64,000 nt of DNA from Lewinellaceae bacterium (GCA_016711435.1 JADJSY010000006.1:118526-182525), one strand, 5' to 3'; shown: positions 34,020-43,652, numbered from the stretch's first letter. Numbers and translations are program-made. The notes: generated by a model not told the origin, from the sequence alone.

Positions 34020-35090
34020 ATGTTCACAAAAAAAGAAAATCGTCCCTTCCTGATTGCCGGCCCCTGTTCCGCAGAAACGGAAGAACAAGTCATCACTACG
34101 GCACAGGGTCTCAAAGACCTGGGCATCGACCTGTTTCGCTCAGGCGTCTGGAAACCACGTACCCGCCCCGGCGCATTTGAAGGCAATGGCCCGCAGGCAC
34201 TGCCCTGGTTGCGCCTGGTTAAACAGGAAACCGGTTTAAAAACTACCATTGAAGTCGCCAACGGCAACCAGGTGTATGAAGCGCTCAAACATGGCGTAGA
34301 TGTGCTTTGGGTAGGCGCCCGCAGTACCGTCAATCCATTTTCCGTGCAGGAAATCGCGGATGCCCTCAAAGGCGTGGACGTGCCGGTTCTGGTTAAAAAT
34401 CCGGTGAACCCCGACCTCGACCTCTGGATCGGCGCGATCGAACGCATCCGAAATGCAGGCGTCAACAATATCGGCGCCATCCACCGCGGTTTTTCGACCT
34501 ACACCAAATCCAAATTCCGCAATGCGCCGTACTGGGAAATCCCGATTGAACTGCGCCGCAGAATGCCGGAACTGCCCCTGATTTGCGACAACTCGCATAT
34601 CTGCGGCAACCGCGAAGACCTGCTCGAAGTGGCCCAGCAGGCGCTCGACCTCAACTACGACGGCCTGATGACCGAGGTGCACCCTACGCCCGATGCCGCC
34701 TGGAGCGATGCCAAACAGCAAATCACGCCATTCACCTACGCCGAACTGGTTGCCAGCCTCATCGTACGCCGCGAAACAACTGACAATAAGGAGTTTCTGG
34801 AAAACATCGAAAACCTGCGTCACAAAATTGATGAAATCGACCTGGAATTGCTCAACCTGCTGTCCCGCCGTATGCGCGTAGCGGAAGACATCGGTCGCTA
34901 CAAACTGCGCAACAATATTGCCATCCTGCAGGCCGTGCGCTGGAATGAAATTCTGGAAAAAGGGTTTGCAGAAGGCCGTCAGCGCGGGTTAAACGACGAT
35001 TTTATTGAAAAATTCCTGGCGGCCGTACACAATGAAAGTATCGCGCACCAGCAGACCGTGATGCACCCGGTAAGTACCACACATCCCTGA
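34020..35090 (+). CDS. Bifunctional DAHP synthase/chorismate mutase type II
   Basis: A 356-residue fusion that supplies both the first step of the shikimate route (DAHP from PEP and erythrose 4-phosphate) and chorismate to prephenate. The DAHP synthase barrel shows LIAGPCSAETEEQ (about 11-23), SGVWKPRTRPGAFEG (about 43), NPVNPDLDLWIGA, AIHRGFS and DNSHICGNRE (about 190). From about 262 the AroQ-type mutase follows: LRHKIDEIDLELLNLLSRRM (about 262-281) and DIGRYK. In Bacteroidota this fusion replaces separate enzymes and the mutase part also senses feedback. Last gene of the operon. Confidence 0.94.
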   Translation: MFTKKENRPFLIAGPCSAETEEQVITTAQGLKDLGIDLFRSGVWKPRTRPGAFEGNGPQALPWLRLVKQETGLKTTIEVANGNQVYEALKHGVDVLWVGARSTVNPFSVQEIADALKGVDVPVLVKNPVNPDLDLWIGAIERIRNAGVNNIGAIHRGFSTYTKSKFRNAPYWEIPIELRRRMPELPLICDNSHICGNREDLLEVAQQALDLNYDGLMTEVHPTPDAAWSDAKQQITPFTYAELVASLIVRRETTDNKEFLENIENLRHKIDEIDLELLNLLSRRMRVAEDIGRYKLRNNIAILQAVRWNEILEKGFAEGRQRGLNDDFIEKFLAAVHNESIAHQQTVMHPVSTTHP

Positions 35091-35097
35091 TGGGTGA

Positions 35098-35303
35098 TAA
35101 GTAGCGCACATCCCTGATGGGCGATAACAAGAGTCACTCATCAGGGCAATGTCGTTGATTAAGCGTAGTGAAGAGGTGTCACTGACGAAGGAAGGAGGTG
35201 ACATCTCGTAACGGTCGTTTTCAAAATGAGATGTGCCCGCGTCGCAAATGACACCTCTCCGCTAAGTCAACGACATTGCCCATCAGGGATGTGTGCTACT
35301 TAT
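35098..35303. repeat. Inverted repeat in a convergent gap (IR11)
   Basis: Left arm 35098-35181 and right arm 35249-35303 pair over taagtagcgcacatccctga and aatgtcgttga...aagcg...gaggtgtca; the left arm carries an extra 25-base piece with a further catcaggg copy. Inside, gacatctcg and gagatgtg make another hairpin. It overlaps the stop of the T9SS protein gene and lies just after the DAHP synthase stop. Confidence 0.85.
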
Positions 35304-36697
35304 TGTTTAACAAACCGCTTCACTACAGTTTTTGACTCTGCTTGCAAATGAAGCATATACATCCCATCCGGCAGATTTTGTATGTGGATTTGAGTGCTCG
35401 TATCACTCAATGTCATTGTGTGCAGCAAAGTGCCGTTGGCCGAGTATATCCTGGCTACGGTTGGGCTACTTAAACCATCGACAAACAAGGCGTCTGTTAC
35501 AGGATTTGGACGTATCTGACAAGGGAGAATATCTTCATTTTTTACGCTGGAGACGACTTCGTGCTGTGACCAGAAATAAATCCGCTTAAAATTAAATACC
35601 CAACTATTCGTCATTACATCCCAGGTATAAATAACAAATTCAGTCAGGTGATCTTCAACATCATACGTGTGAAATACTTTATCAATAAATACCCATTCAT
35701 TGGTATCTGGATTCCAATAATACTCAATAAGTTCAAGCGGATTACCATTTAGGTCATAAGTAATGGTATATCTATCATAAAACAGCCAGTTCGTTATGAG
35801 GGTATCCCAGCGATATTCAATGCCTTCTGTCAGATTATTGTTCGCATCATAGGAATAGGTATAACGATCATAAAGTACCAGATTATTTGTAACGGAATCC
35901 CAGAGATAGCCGACTTTTTCTATATAGTTCCCATTCTCATCGTATGTGTTTTCATCTTTAGAATTTTCTCTCCAGTTGTTTGCTGCACTATCCCAAAGAT
36001 AACTAATCTCTTCTGTCAGGTTTCCAGTTGAATCATAGGTTTTTGCAATTTTATAAACTTCCTTCCAATTATTTATAGCAATATTCCATAGATACCTGGT
36101 CTCAAGTAACAAATTTCCATTACCATCGTAGGCTTTTACACTTTTAAAGTTTTCCTCCCAAATATTTAAACTTACATTCCATTGATAACTGATCTGTTCT
36201 ATCTGGTTTCCAGTCGCATCGAAGGTGTAAGAATCCCTGTAACTAAATTGCCAACTGTTGATACTTGTGTTCCATATATAAGAAATATATTCTGTTTTAT
36301 TTCCGTTTGCATCGTAAGTATTTAGATATTTATAGGCTTCTTTCCAATTATTTATGCCTGAATTCCACCCAAAAACAAGCTCTTCCGTCAGATTGCCATA
36401 ATCATCGTAGGTATTTATCTGCTTACCAAGAAACCTCCAATTATTCGCGGGCACATCCCAAAAACTGGAATAAAAAGAATCCTGTAAAAACACCAGCGCG
36501 TCTGTTTTATGATCGATTTTTATTGAAGGATTGCGATGGTATAATAACAAATCACTGCCTTTGTCAAAATGTGTAAACAACTCGGGGTACGCACGTTGGT
36601 AGTCAGTCAAATCGGAATATGGATTTTGACTTTGCGTAGTGGTCTGAACCAACAAAAAAGAAATCGCAGCAATGATAAAAATCGTTGGGTTTTTCAT
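35300..36697 (-). CDS. T9SS-exported protein with tandem 33-residue repeats
   Basis: A 465-residue secreted protein. A signal peptide occupies about residues 1-24 (IFIIAAISFLLVQTTTQSQ). Residues about 75-375 hold roughly nine copies of a 33-residue unit, consensus NNW-x8-TYD-x-GN-x-TE-x3-Y-x-W-(N/D)-x4, with the TYDANGN block close to RHS/YD-type repeats. The C-terminal 75 residues are a type A T9SS sorting domain: IRPNPVTDALFVDGL, then ARIYSANGTLLHTM and LPDGMYMLHLQAESKTVVKRFVKQ at the end. It would be cleaved at the surface by the PorU sortase. Function unknown; binding of a surface polymer is a guess. Its codons are clearly more AT-rich than those of its neighbours. Confidence 0.88.
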   Translation of the reverse strand: MKNPTIFIIAAISFLLVQTTTQSQNPYSDLTDYQRAYPELFTHFDKGSDLLLYHRNPSIKIDHKTDALVFLQDSFYSSFWDVPANNWRFLGKQINTYDDYGNLTEELVFGWNSGINNWKEAYKYLNTYDANGNKTEYISYIWNTSINSWQFSYRDSYTFDATGNQIEQISYQWNVSLNIWEENFKSVKAYDGNGNLLLETRYLWNIAINNWKEVYKIAKTYDSTGNLTEEISYLWDSAANNWRENSKDENTYDENGNYIEKVGYLWDSVTNNLVLYDRYTYSYDANNNLTEGIEYRWDTLITNWLFYDRYTITYDLNGNPLELIEYYWNPDTNEWVFIDKVFHTYDVEDHLTEFVIYTWDVMTNSWVFNFKRIYFWSQHEVVSSVKNEDILPCQIRPNPVTDALFVDGLSSPTVARIYSANGTLLHTMTLSDTSTQIHIQNLPDGMYMLHLQAESKTVVKRFVKQ

Positions 36698-36990
36698 GTT
36701 TAAATCATTTTTATAACAAGATGTATCTCCTGCAAATTTGCGTCCTATACGTCGAAGTTAACAATGACGTCTGTCACTAAAAACATTGATTTACAACGAT
36801 TTCCAAAAATCTTCAGTTTCCCGCATCAAACCAATATCACCCGCCAATTTGACGCAGATCATTCCGATCCAGCCAGTTTATATTTCCCTTTGTTCTGTAA
36901 AGTAAAATATATGTATCACCAACGAAGGGATACGTGGAATGATATTACGATCTATTCCCGAACGTAGCCATTCGTTCAACTTGAAAGGCC
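36698..36990. other. Divergent gap between the T9SS protein and the lipoprotein gene
   Basis: AT-rich DNA that must hold the promoters of both genes. No clear TTG/TAnnTTTG pair with correct spacing, no RNA gene and no long hairpin is seen here, unlike most other gaps. Confidence 0.5.
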
Positions 36991-38637
36991 ATGTTCACCT
37001 GTATTCGCAAACACCGGGCAATCTCCAGCCTGGTAGCAATCGCTATCATTTCGACAGTTCTTATTGGTTGTCACACGTACAATCGCATGAAAATAGACCC
37101 CGCAGTAGCGCCCGGCTTAGTCCGTTTCTATGTACTGGATGAAGCCTTCCCAATGGATTTTGCATGGCGTGTCGAGCCAACGGTATTGCTACAAACAAGG
37201 CTGGAAGGTAATATCACACGTCTGTCAAGATTGGAAGCAGAAAAAATCACAACGACCAAACCGAATAAAATTGAATTGACCAAAAATCTTCAAATTGTCT
37301 TCCTGTATGTAAAAAATGAATTCACACAGGAGTTGGCCAGAACGAACGCCACGACCATCAATCTTCCATTCGACATGGTTGTTCGCAGTGATTTACACGA
37401 ATATAATGCCGGAAAATCATCGAGCGCTTCCTATACGGCCGGGCTTTTAACTACCGGGATACCAGTGGCAGCATTGGTAATAGCAGCGGCAGTTGCTTGT
37501 TCCTGCCCGAATATATATGCGGAAAACCCGGACGAAATTGTTTTTCAGGGCGATATTTTTCCGGGCGCCACACACCCGCAAACGGAACGGAACGACTGGC
37601 TCCCACTTACTCAACTCCAGCCGGACAAAGGTTTGTACCGGCTTCAGATGGTCAATGAAGACCCTGAGATACAATACATTAACCAGGTCGAGTTGATGGT
37701 GGTAGATCACCCGGCAGGTTCCATTGTTTTATACGATAAATACGGTCGCCTGCATGCTTTGGCGCAGCCGGAAAGCCCTGTGGCTGCTACAGATCTGGAA
37801 GGCCGGGATGCATTGTCAGATATCCTGCAAGAAGATAATATTCCATTCAGGGGAGACATAAACAACACCAATGCCCGTGCCGAAGACGGCCTGATCCTGC
37901 GTTTCAGGAAGCCATCCGGCGTTCGGGAAGCGCAACTGCTTATCCGCGCCAACACCTCTTCCTGGCTGGCTACTGCGCACGAAATGCTGCAACACGACCT
38001 GGGTAAATACGGTCCAAAAGTGCGCCAGAGATTCCTGGAAAAAGATTCGGCAGCACTGCAGCAATGGGCGCTTGAGCAGAATTTTCTGTTGTCCGTTTGG
38101 CTGGAAACAGCGCCCGGAAAATGGGAAATGGCCGACTTCTTCAACCTGATCGGCCCCAAAGCGCCCAGGCACGATGTACTGCAATTGGATTTGTCAAAAA
38201 TAAGCGGCGACGAGGTACGCGTCAAACTGACTTCTGGGTTCCGTTTTTGGGAGATTGATTATGTCGCAATGGACTTTGCATTCGGGCCGCTGGTACGTAC
38301 TTATAAATTGCCACTGGCAACTGCGACCGATCAGGATGGCCGGGATATTAAAGAACTGCTCCGGGCCGACGACGCTCAATATTACATGCAGCCAAAGGTC
38401 GGCGACAAAGCCGCCCTGGACTTTGTCGCGCCAGTTCTGCCTGCGAACGTGGAACGCAGTTTATTGCTGCATGCGAAAGGACATTACCGGATTCAGCGCC
38501 CACCCGTAGCGGGAAACCCCAGCCGGCGATTCCTGCGCCAATTCACCAAGGCAGATGCATTTCCCAAATACGCCCGCGAGCGCTGGAATGAACTTACCAG
38601 CCGGGATACCATTTGGGTTGCTCAACAGTACCGTTAA
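36991..38637 (+). CDS. Large lipoprotein of unknown function
   Basis: A 548-residue predicted lipoprotein with signal AIAIISTVLIGC (lipid Cys27). A second hydrophobic stretch near residue 155-170 (GLLTTGIPVAALVIAAAVACSCP) may be a membrane segment or a buried helix. The central part has DLEGRDALSDIL and DQDGRDIKELL, two related blocks that suggest an internal duplication. I do not recognise the family. The next gene, a radical SAM protein, begins 12 bases after its stop, so the two are in one operon; a role as substrate-binding or export partner of that pathway is possible but unproven. Confidence 0.7.
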   Translation: MFTCIRKHRAISSLVAIAIISTVLIGCHTYNRMKIDPAVAPGLVRFYVLDEAFPMDFAWRVEPTVLLQTRLEGNITRLSRLEAEKITTTKPNKIELTKNLQIVFLYVKNEFTQELARTNATTINLPFDMVVRSDLHEYNAGKSSSASYTAGLLTTGIPVAALVIAAAVACSCPNIYAENPDEIVFQGDIFPGATHPQTERNDWLPLTQLQPDKGLYRLQMVNEDPEIQYINQVELMVVDHPAGSIVLYDKYGRLHALAQPESPVAATDLEGRDALSDILQEDNIPFRGDINNTNARAEDGLILRFRKPSGVREAQLLIRANTSSWLATAHEMLQHDLGKYGPKVRQRFLEKDSAALQQWALEQNFLLSVWLETAPGKWEMADFFNLIGPKAPRHDVLQLDLSKISGDEVRVKLTSGFRFWEIDYVAMDFAFGPLVRTYKLPLATATDQDGRDIKELLRADDAQYYMQPKVGDKAALDFVAPVLPANVERSLLLHAKGHYRIQRPPVAGNPSRRFLRQFTKADAFPKYARERWNELTSRDTIWVAQQYR

Positions 38638-38649
38638 ACGCTACACGTC

Positions 38650-39822
38650 ATGGAAACCAATAACAACCGTTTTCTCACAGGCCGGCGTTTCAAAATGTAT
38701 CAGGCGGGCGTCCTGTTGCGGGCTTGCCGGATCGCGGTACAATCTTATCCCAACCTGCGTGATGCAGGACGGGCCATCCGTGGGCTGCTGGAAAAAAACA
38801 GCAAAAACAACCGCTACCGGCATTTGCACAAAGCAGTGGTCGTCGGGGGCCGCACTTTTTCGATGATGAGTGTTTCCGGCAGCCCCTCTCCCGGTCTGGA
38901 CACCATGCTCCGCAACGAACTTCACCGAAGCGTGCCGATCCCCGGATTTACCAAAGGGATGCTGCTGCTTTTTATGGCGATTACGAAAAAATGCTCGATG
39001 CGTTGCGAACACTGTTTTGAGTGGGAGGCCCTGAATCACAAAGAAGTGATGTCGGTAGAAGATATGCTGACAATTATCCGAAAATTTCAGGCGCGGGGCC
39101 TGGCCAACGTGGAACTCGGCGGCGGCGAACCAATGAACCGCTTTCAAGATTTGCTCGAAATACTACAACAAAGCGATACCCGGCAATCGGATTTCTGGGT
39201 AGTGAGTTCCGGGTACCTGCTGAATGAAACCAGGGCCAAACAATTAAAAGATGCAGGGTTGACCGGTATTTCTATAAGTTTAGATCATTGGGATGCAGAC
39301 GAGCACGACCGTTTTCGCGGTTTAAAAGGTGCGTTTGATGGGGCATTAAAAGCAGCCCAAAATGCCCGCAATGCAGGGCTGGTGGTGGGACTCAACCTGG
39401 TGCCAACCCGCGACTTTTGTACCCCGGAGCACTTATGGCACTACCTGCAACTGGCCCAATCGCTCCAGGTGCATTTTATCAGAATACTTGAACCACGCGC
39501 AGTCGGGCATTATGCCCAATCTGATGATGCCGTTGAACTCACGGAAGAGCACTGGACCGTGCTGGAAACGTTTCACCGAAAAATTCAAACCGGACTGGCA
39601 TACCGCGACTACCCTATCGTCGAGTATCACGGCACATTCCAGCGCCAGGTGGGTTGCGGCGGCGGCGGGGAGCGTTATTTGTACGTCGACACGGATGGCG
39701 ACATACACGCCTGTCCGTTTTGCCGGAATAAATGTGGCAGCGCTATCAACGGAACCATTGAAGAAGGCCTGACGGCTCTAAAACAGGCAAGCGGTTGCCA
39801 TGCCTATCATCTTGTGGAATAA
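38650..39822 (+). CDS. Radical SAM protein with SPASM-like C-terminus
   Basis: A 390-residue radical SAM enzyme. The SAM cluster motif is KKCSMRCEHCFEWE (about 115-128). Typical barrel features follow: ELGGGEPMNRF (about 155) and ISISLDHWD (about 201). Near the C-terminus a second Cys-rich region, VGCGGGGERYLYVDTDGDIHAC then PFCRNKCG (about 335-364), can hold an extra iron-sulfur cluster as in SPASM/Twitch proteins, which often modify peptides. The gene is tightly followed by a methyltransferase. No short precursor peptide gene is evident beside it, and the substrate is unknown. Confidence 0.85.
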   Translation: METNNNRFLTGRRFKMYQAGVLLRACRIAVQSYPNLRDAGRAIRGLLEKNSKNNRYRHLHKAVVVGGRTFSMMSVSGSPSPGLDTMLRNELHRSVPIPGFTKGMLLLFMAITKKCSMRCEHCFEWEALNHKEVMSVEDMLTIIRKFQARGLANVELGGGEPMNRFQDLLEILQQSDTRQSDFWVVSSGYLLNETRAKQLKDAGLTGISISLDHWDADEHDRFRGLKGAFDGALKAAQNARNAGLVVGLNLVPTRDFCTPEHLWHYLQLAQSLQVHFIRILEPRAVGHYAQSDDAVELTEEHWTVLETFHRKIQTGLAYRDYPIVEYHGTFQRQVGCGGGGERYLYVDTDGDIHACPFCRNKCGSAINGTIEEGLTALKQASGCHAYHLVE

Positions 39823-39828
39823 GAACTT

Positions 39829-40650
39829 ATGAAAAAACTGGTAGAACACTATTGCGAAATGCCACCCCCCATTCGACCCATATTGTGGCGTTTATGGCAC
39901 CACATACTGAACCGGCTGGATGCGGATTATTCCAATATTTTTTTGAATTACGGCTACGCCAGCCCGAATGGAGAGTTCAAAGATTTGGTACTGGCCCCAC
40001 ACGACGAGCCGAATCGTTACGGTATACAGCTGTACCACCACGCTACTCGGGGCGCCTCACTCCAAAATAAATCAGTGCTGGAAGTGGGATGCGGGCGAGG
40101 CGGCGGCGCGTCCTTCCTGGCGCGTTATCACCAGCCGAAGGAGTACATCGCGATGGATATTTCGGAACGTTTGATGGCTTATTGCACACAATTCCACCAG
40201 GCGCCGGGCTTATCTTTTATATGTGGTTCCGCGATGCATTTACCTTTTAATGCAGACCGTTTTGATGCGGTCGTCAATATTGAATCGGCGAGGTGTTACC
40301 CTGATACCGGCGCCTTTTTTCAGGAAGTGTACCGGGTGCTGAAACCGGGCGGTCACTTCTTTTTTACCGACATGATTCAAAACAAGGATGTGGAGTCGGT
40401 ACATGCAATGTTGCAAAAACCGGGGTTTTCTATACTTCAGCAAAAGGACATTCGGGAAAATGTAGTCCGTGCCCTGCAATTGGATACCGAAGCACGCAGG
40501 CGGGTTATTAAGGAGCGGGCGCCGACCTGGTTACAACAATCTTTATATGAGTTTGCAGGCGTGGAAGGCAGCAACCGGTTCAACGTTTTTTCCTCTAATG
40601 AAATGCAATACAGAAGTTATATACTGCAAAAACCAAATAAGTTACCATGA
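39829..40650 (+). CDS. Class I SAM-dependent methyltransferase
   Basis: A 273-residue methyltransferase with motif I LEVGCGRGGGASFLA (about 84-98), the acidic IAMDIS (about 109), and RVLKPGGHFFFTDM (about 167-180). The overall pattern is like the UbiE or phthiotriol-type small-molecule C/O-methyltransferases. It starts six bases after the radical SAM gene and its stop overlaps the next gene's start by four bases (ATGA), so all three are expressed together. The substrate cannot be read from the sequence. Confidence 0.87.
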   Translation: MKKLVEHYCEMPPPIRPILWRLWHHILNRLDADYSNIFLNYGYASPNGEFKDLVLAPHDEPNRYGIQLYHHATRGASLQNKSVLEVGCGRGGGASFLARYHQPKEYIAMDISERLMAYCTQFHQAPGLSFICGSAMHLPFNADRFDAVVNIESARCYPDTGAFFQEVYRVLKPGGHFFFTDMIQNKDVESVHAMLQKPGFSILQQKDIRENVVRALQLDTEARRRVIKERAPTWLQQSLYEFAGVEGSNRFNVFSSNEMQYRSYILQKPNKLP

Positions 40651-42032
40651 AAAAAGTATTATTCACCACCGTTTATAACAAACCGAACGTGGTAACCGAT
40701 ATGGTTGCCGAGCACGTAAAAACCTTCCCCCGGGCCGGAGCGGTCGTGCGGGTGAGTCCCGGTTTGCGTTTTTTAAAACAAAACGTCCCGGAAATTGAAA
40801 TTATGGAGTATCCGTCCTTGGAGGATTTTAAAGAGAAAATAAAAGAAGGCTGGGATATTGTTGGGTTCAGTGTCTATCTGTACCAAATCCCGGAGATTCT
40901 GGAAATGATACAATATGCCCGGGAACAAGGCGTAAAAGAGATATGGGCGGGCAATTACGGCGCTCCGGTGCCGGCCATTGAAAACGCTGTGGACAGGGTT
41001 ATCACCGGCTCTGCATTTAATGAAGTGGCTGAAATTTTCGGCTACACCATCCTTCCTGACCGGATAGAACACCCGGTCATGACGGCCACCGTAACAGCCA
41101 TCTGGAAAATCAGGTTCCTGTCTTTCGGCATTTTGTACACTTCCTTCGGGTGTCCCTATAAATGTAATTTTTGTCAAACGCCCGTATTCATCAAAGATCG
41201 TTTTACAGTCAGCCTGGAAAGTATTGACCGCGTGTTGCAATACTATCACCAAAAGGGAATCCGGTACATCGCCATTTTTGATGAAACTTTTGGCGCAAAT
41301 GCTGCGCATTACGACGAAATCACCAAACTCCTCGCCAAATACGGCATGATCTGGGCCGCACAGTCGCGGGTAGAGATTTTCCTGGCCAACCTCGACAAAT
41401 GGTATGAACGCGGCATGCGCCTGCCCGGCATCGGCGTCGAATTTATGGATGAAGCAGTATTGCGCGATGTGAACAAAAAACAAAAAATTGCCAACATCAA
41501 AAAATGGGCGGAATTGTCCCGCAAACCCGGTATGTTTCGCTATGCTTTTTCCATCATAGGACATCCGAATATGAACCGGCAACAAACCATCGACGATGCC
41601 TACCGGCTCAAAGCCCTGGGTTTTGAAATAAACCGGGCCAGTATTCTGACACCCTTTCCAGGCACAGGCCAATGGAAATCCATCGAGCAGGAATTTGGTA
41701 TCGACGAACCCGACCTGCACAAATACGACTCCCGGAACCTCGTTTGGAAACACCCGACTATCGGCAAGGAAGAAATGCTGGAACTGCTTCAGACCTTAAA
41801 AACGACATATAATTCCTCTATCAAACTATACAGGGAAGGCCTGGGAAGGTTGGTCTACGACGAAATCAAACGTGGAAAGTGGTGGTTTTTCCGCAACTAC
41901 ATCCTACGGAGTATTATCAGTTCCAATTTCAACAACGATACCGAGCAAGTGTACTTTCCCAATATGGAGGGGCATAAAACGCCTGCAATGACAACCAATA
42001 TCATCACACCCTATAATGTGCATCATCTCTGA
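40647..42032 (+). CDS. B12-binding-domain radical SAM protein
   Basis: A 461-residue radical SAM protein with an N-terminal cobalamin-binding-like alpha/beta domain (about 1-150: GWDIVGFSVYLYQIPEIL, IWAGNYGAP) and the cluster motif GCPYKCNFCQTP (about 170-181). The DXHXXG cobalamin histidine loop is not obvious, so B12 binding needs proof. The middle has IFDETFGANAAHYDEI, RLPGIGVEFMDEA and GHPNMNRQQTI, in the style of BchE/HpnJ/HpnR enzymes that modify lipids or pigments. Together with the methyltransferase and SPASM protein it suggests a biosynthetic cluster for an unidentified compound. Confidence 0.85.
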   Translation: MKKVLFTTVYNKPNVVTDMVAEHVKTFPRAGAVVRVSPGLRFLKQNVPEIEIMEYPSLEDFKEKIKEGWDIVGFSVYLYQIPEILEMIQYAREQGVKEIWAGNYGAPVPAIENAVDRVITGSAFNEVAEIFGYTILPDRIEHPVMTATVTAIWKIRFLSFGILYTSFGCPYKCNFCQTPVFIKDRFTVSLESIDRVLQYYHQKGIRYIAIFDETFGANAAHYDEITKLLAKYGMIWAAQSRVEIFLANLDKWYERGMRLPGIGVEFMDEAVLRDVNKKQKIANIKKWAELSRKPGMFRYAFSIIGHPNMNRQQTIDDAYRLKALGFEINRASILTPFPGTGQWKSIEQEFGIDEPDLHKYDSRNLVWKHPTIGKEEMLELLQTLKTTYNSSIKLYREGLGRLVYDEIKRGKWWFFRNYILRSIISSNFNNDTEQVYFPNMEGHKTPAMTTNIITPYNVHHL

Positions 42033-42051
42033 TCCTGTAGCCATCCCGGAC

Positions 42052-42081
42052 TTTTGCAGTGGGTTTTAATCACTGCAAAAT
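42052..42081. repeat. Small hairpin before the flavoprotein gene
   Basis: cttttgcagtg and cactgcaaaa pair around ggttttaat. There is no T-run behind it. It separates the radical SAM genes from the sulfur-related genes. Confidence 0.6.
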
Positions 42082-42090
42082 CAGGACAAC

Positions 42091-43326
42091 ATGAAACGCA
42101 TAATTATTTTAGGCGCCGGGACTGCCGGAACAATGATGGCCAACCATCTCCAACACCATTTAACTGACGGTAGCTGGGAAATTGACATCATAGACGAAAG
42201 AGAAGAGCACCATTATCAACCAGGTTATCTGTTTCTCCCCTTCGATATATATGAGCCGGAGGATATCACCAAACCTATCCGGGATTTTATCCCCCGCGGG
42301 GTTAATTTAATCAACGAACAAATCGAACGTATTGTACCACAGGAGCAATACGTAAGTATGAAAAATGGCGACCGCCTGCATTACGATCTTCTGATCATAG
42401 CCACCGGCGCCAAAACCGCCCCCGAAGAAACGGAAGGCATGTTGGGCAAAGAATGGCAAAAAAGTGTATTTGATTTTTACACTTTTGAAGGTTCACTGGC
42501 CCTGCGCAATAAACTACGGGAATGGGAAGGTGGCAAACTCGTGGTACATATCACCGAAATGCCGATTAAATGCCCCGTTGCGCCCCTAGAATTTGCCTTC
42601 CTGGCAGATTCGTATTTCAAACATAAAAACCTGCGCGACAAAGTAGACATCACTTTTGTCACGCCCCTGAGCGGCGCTTTTACCAAGCCGAAAGCCACCA
42701 ACGCGCTTCAACACCTGCTCGATGAAAAGCATATCAAAATTGAAAGCGATTTTGCCATCGAAAGCATCGACAATGAAAACAAAACAATCATCGATTATGG
42801 CGGGCGTGTAGTACCTTTCGATCTATTGGTCACCGTACCGACCAACAAAGGAGACGAACTGATTGCGCGCTCCGGTATGGGCGACGACCTCAACTATGTG
42901 CCCACCCACAAAGCAACCCTGCAATCCAAAGACTGGCCCAACATTTTTGTGTTGGGCGATGCCACTGACATTGCCGCCTCTAAAGCCGGGTCTGTCGCCC
43001 ACTTTGAAGCGGAAATCCTGACCGATAATATCCTGCGTTTCATCGCCGGTGAACCCCTGAAAGAAGAATTTGACGGGCATGCCAATTGTTTTGTGGAAAC
43101 CGGAAACGGGAAGGCATTGCTCATCGACTTCAACTATACCCATGAACCCGTGGAAGGTACATTTCCATTCCCGGGTGTAGGTCCGTTGCGCCTACTGAAA
43201 GAAAGTCGCATCAACCACATGGGTAAACTGGCTTTCCGCTGGATATACTGGAATATGCTGTTGAAAGGCACTCATATTCCGTTCGTTTCGACCACCATGC
43301 AGGAGGCCGGAAAATCATTCGATTAA
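42091..43326 (+). CDS. SQR-like FAD-dependent oxidoreductase
   Basis: A 411-residue two-dinucleotide-fold flavoprotein related to sulfide:quinone oxidoreductase. FAD motif IILGAGTAGTMMANHL at 4-19; second glycine-poor fold near 150-200; FAD-contacting VLGDATDI near 285. A cysteine in MPIKCPVAPLEF (about 158) sits where SQRs have their first active cysteine, and another is in HANCFVETG (about 331). The Y-x-P motif EEHHYQPGYLFLPF (about 38-51) is also SQR-like. It is followed at once by TusE/DsrC and DsrE homologues, so the electron donor is probably a sulfur compound or persulfide. Confidence 0.85.
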   Translation: MKRIIILGAGTAGTMMANHLQHHLTDGSWEIDIIDEREEHHYQPGYLFLPFDIYEPEDITKPIRDFIPRGVNLINEQIERIVPQEQYVSMKNGDRLHYDLLIIATGAKTAPEETEGMLGKEWQKSVFDFYTFEGSLALRNKLREWEGGKLVVHITEMPIKCPVAPLEFAFLADSYFKHKNLRDKVDITFVTPLSGAFTKPKATNALQHLLDEKHIKIESDFAIESIDNENKTIIDYGGRVVPFDLLVTVPTNKGDELIARSGMGDDLNYVPTHKATLQSKDWPNIFVLGDATDIAASKAGSVAHFEAEILTDNILRFIAGEPLKEEFDGHANCFVETGNGKALLIDFNYTHEPVEGTFPFPGVGPLRLLKESRINHMGKLAFRWIYWNMLLKGTHIPFVSTTMQEAGKSFD

Positions 43327-43343
43327 CATAAAAAACTCTATCA

Positions 43344-43652
43344 ATGGAAAAAGTAATAGCCGGGGCAACCATCAACGTCAATGAAGAAGGTTACCTCACC
43401 GATTTCTCGCAATGGAACAAACAAATCGGAACGGATCTGGCACAGGAAGCCAACATTACCATGACGCCAAGACACTGGGAAGTCATCGATTATCTGCAAA
43501 GCGAATTTAAAAAAGAGGTTCCGCTGAGTATCCGCAAAATCGGAAAAAGCGGCGTGGTCGACATCAAGGAGTTCTACCAACTTTTCCCGATGGCGCCTTT
43601 GAAAACAGCCTCCAAAATCGCAGGAATTCCAAAACCTGTCAGTTGCATTTAA
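43344..43652 (+). CDS. TusE/DsrC family sulfur-relay protein
   Basis: A 102-residue member of the TusE/DsrC/DsvC family of small persulfide carriers. Landmarks: NEEGYLTDFSQWN (12-24), MTPRHWEVIDYL (about 42-53) and the swinging C-terminal arm LFPMAPLKTASKIAGIPKPV then SCI. The penultimate cysteine is present; the upstream position that is Cys in true DsrC is Ser here, as in the single-cysteine TusE. It therefore should pass sulfur but cannot form the DsrC internal trisulfide. It is 17 bases after the SQR-like gene. Confidence 0.92.
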   Translation: MEKVIAGATINVNEEGYLTDFSQWNKQIGTDLAQEANITMTPRHWEVIDYLQSEFKKEVPLSIRKIGKSGVVDIKEFYQLFPMAPLKTASKIAGIPKPVSCI

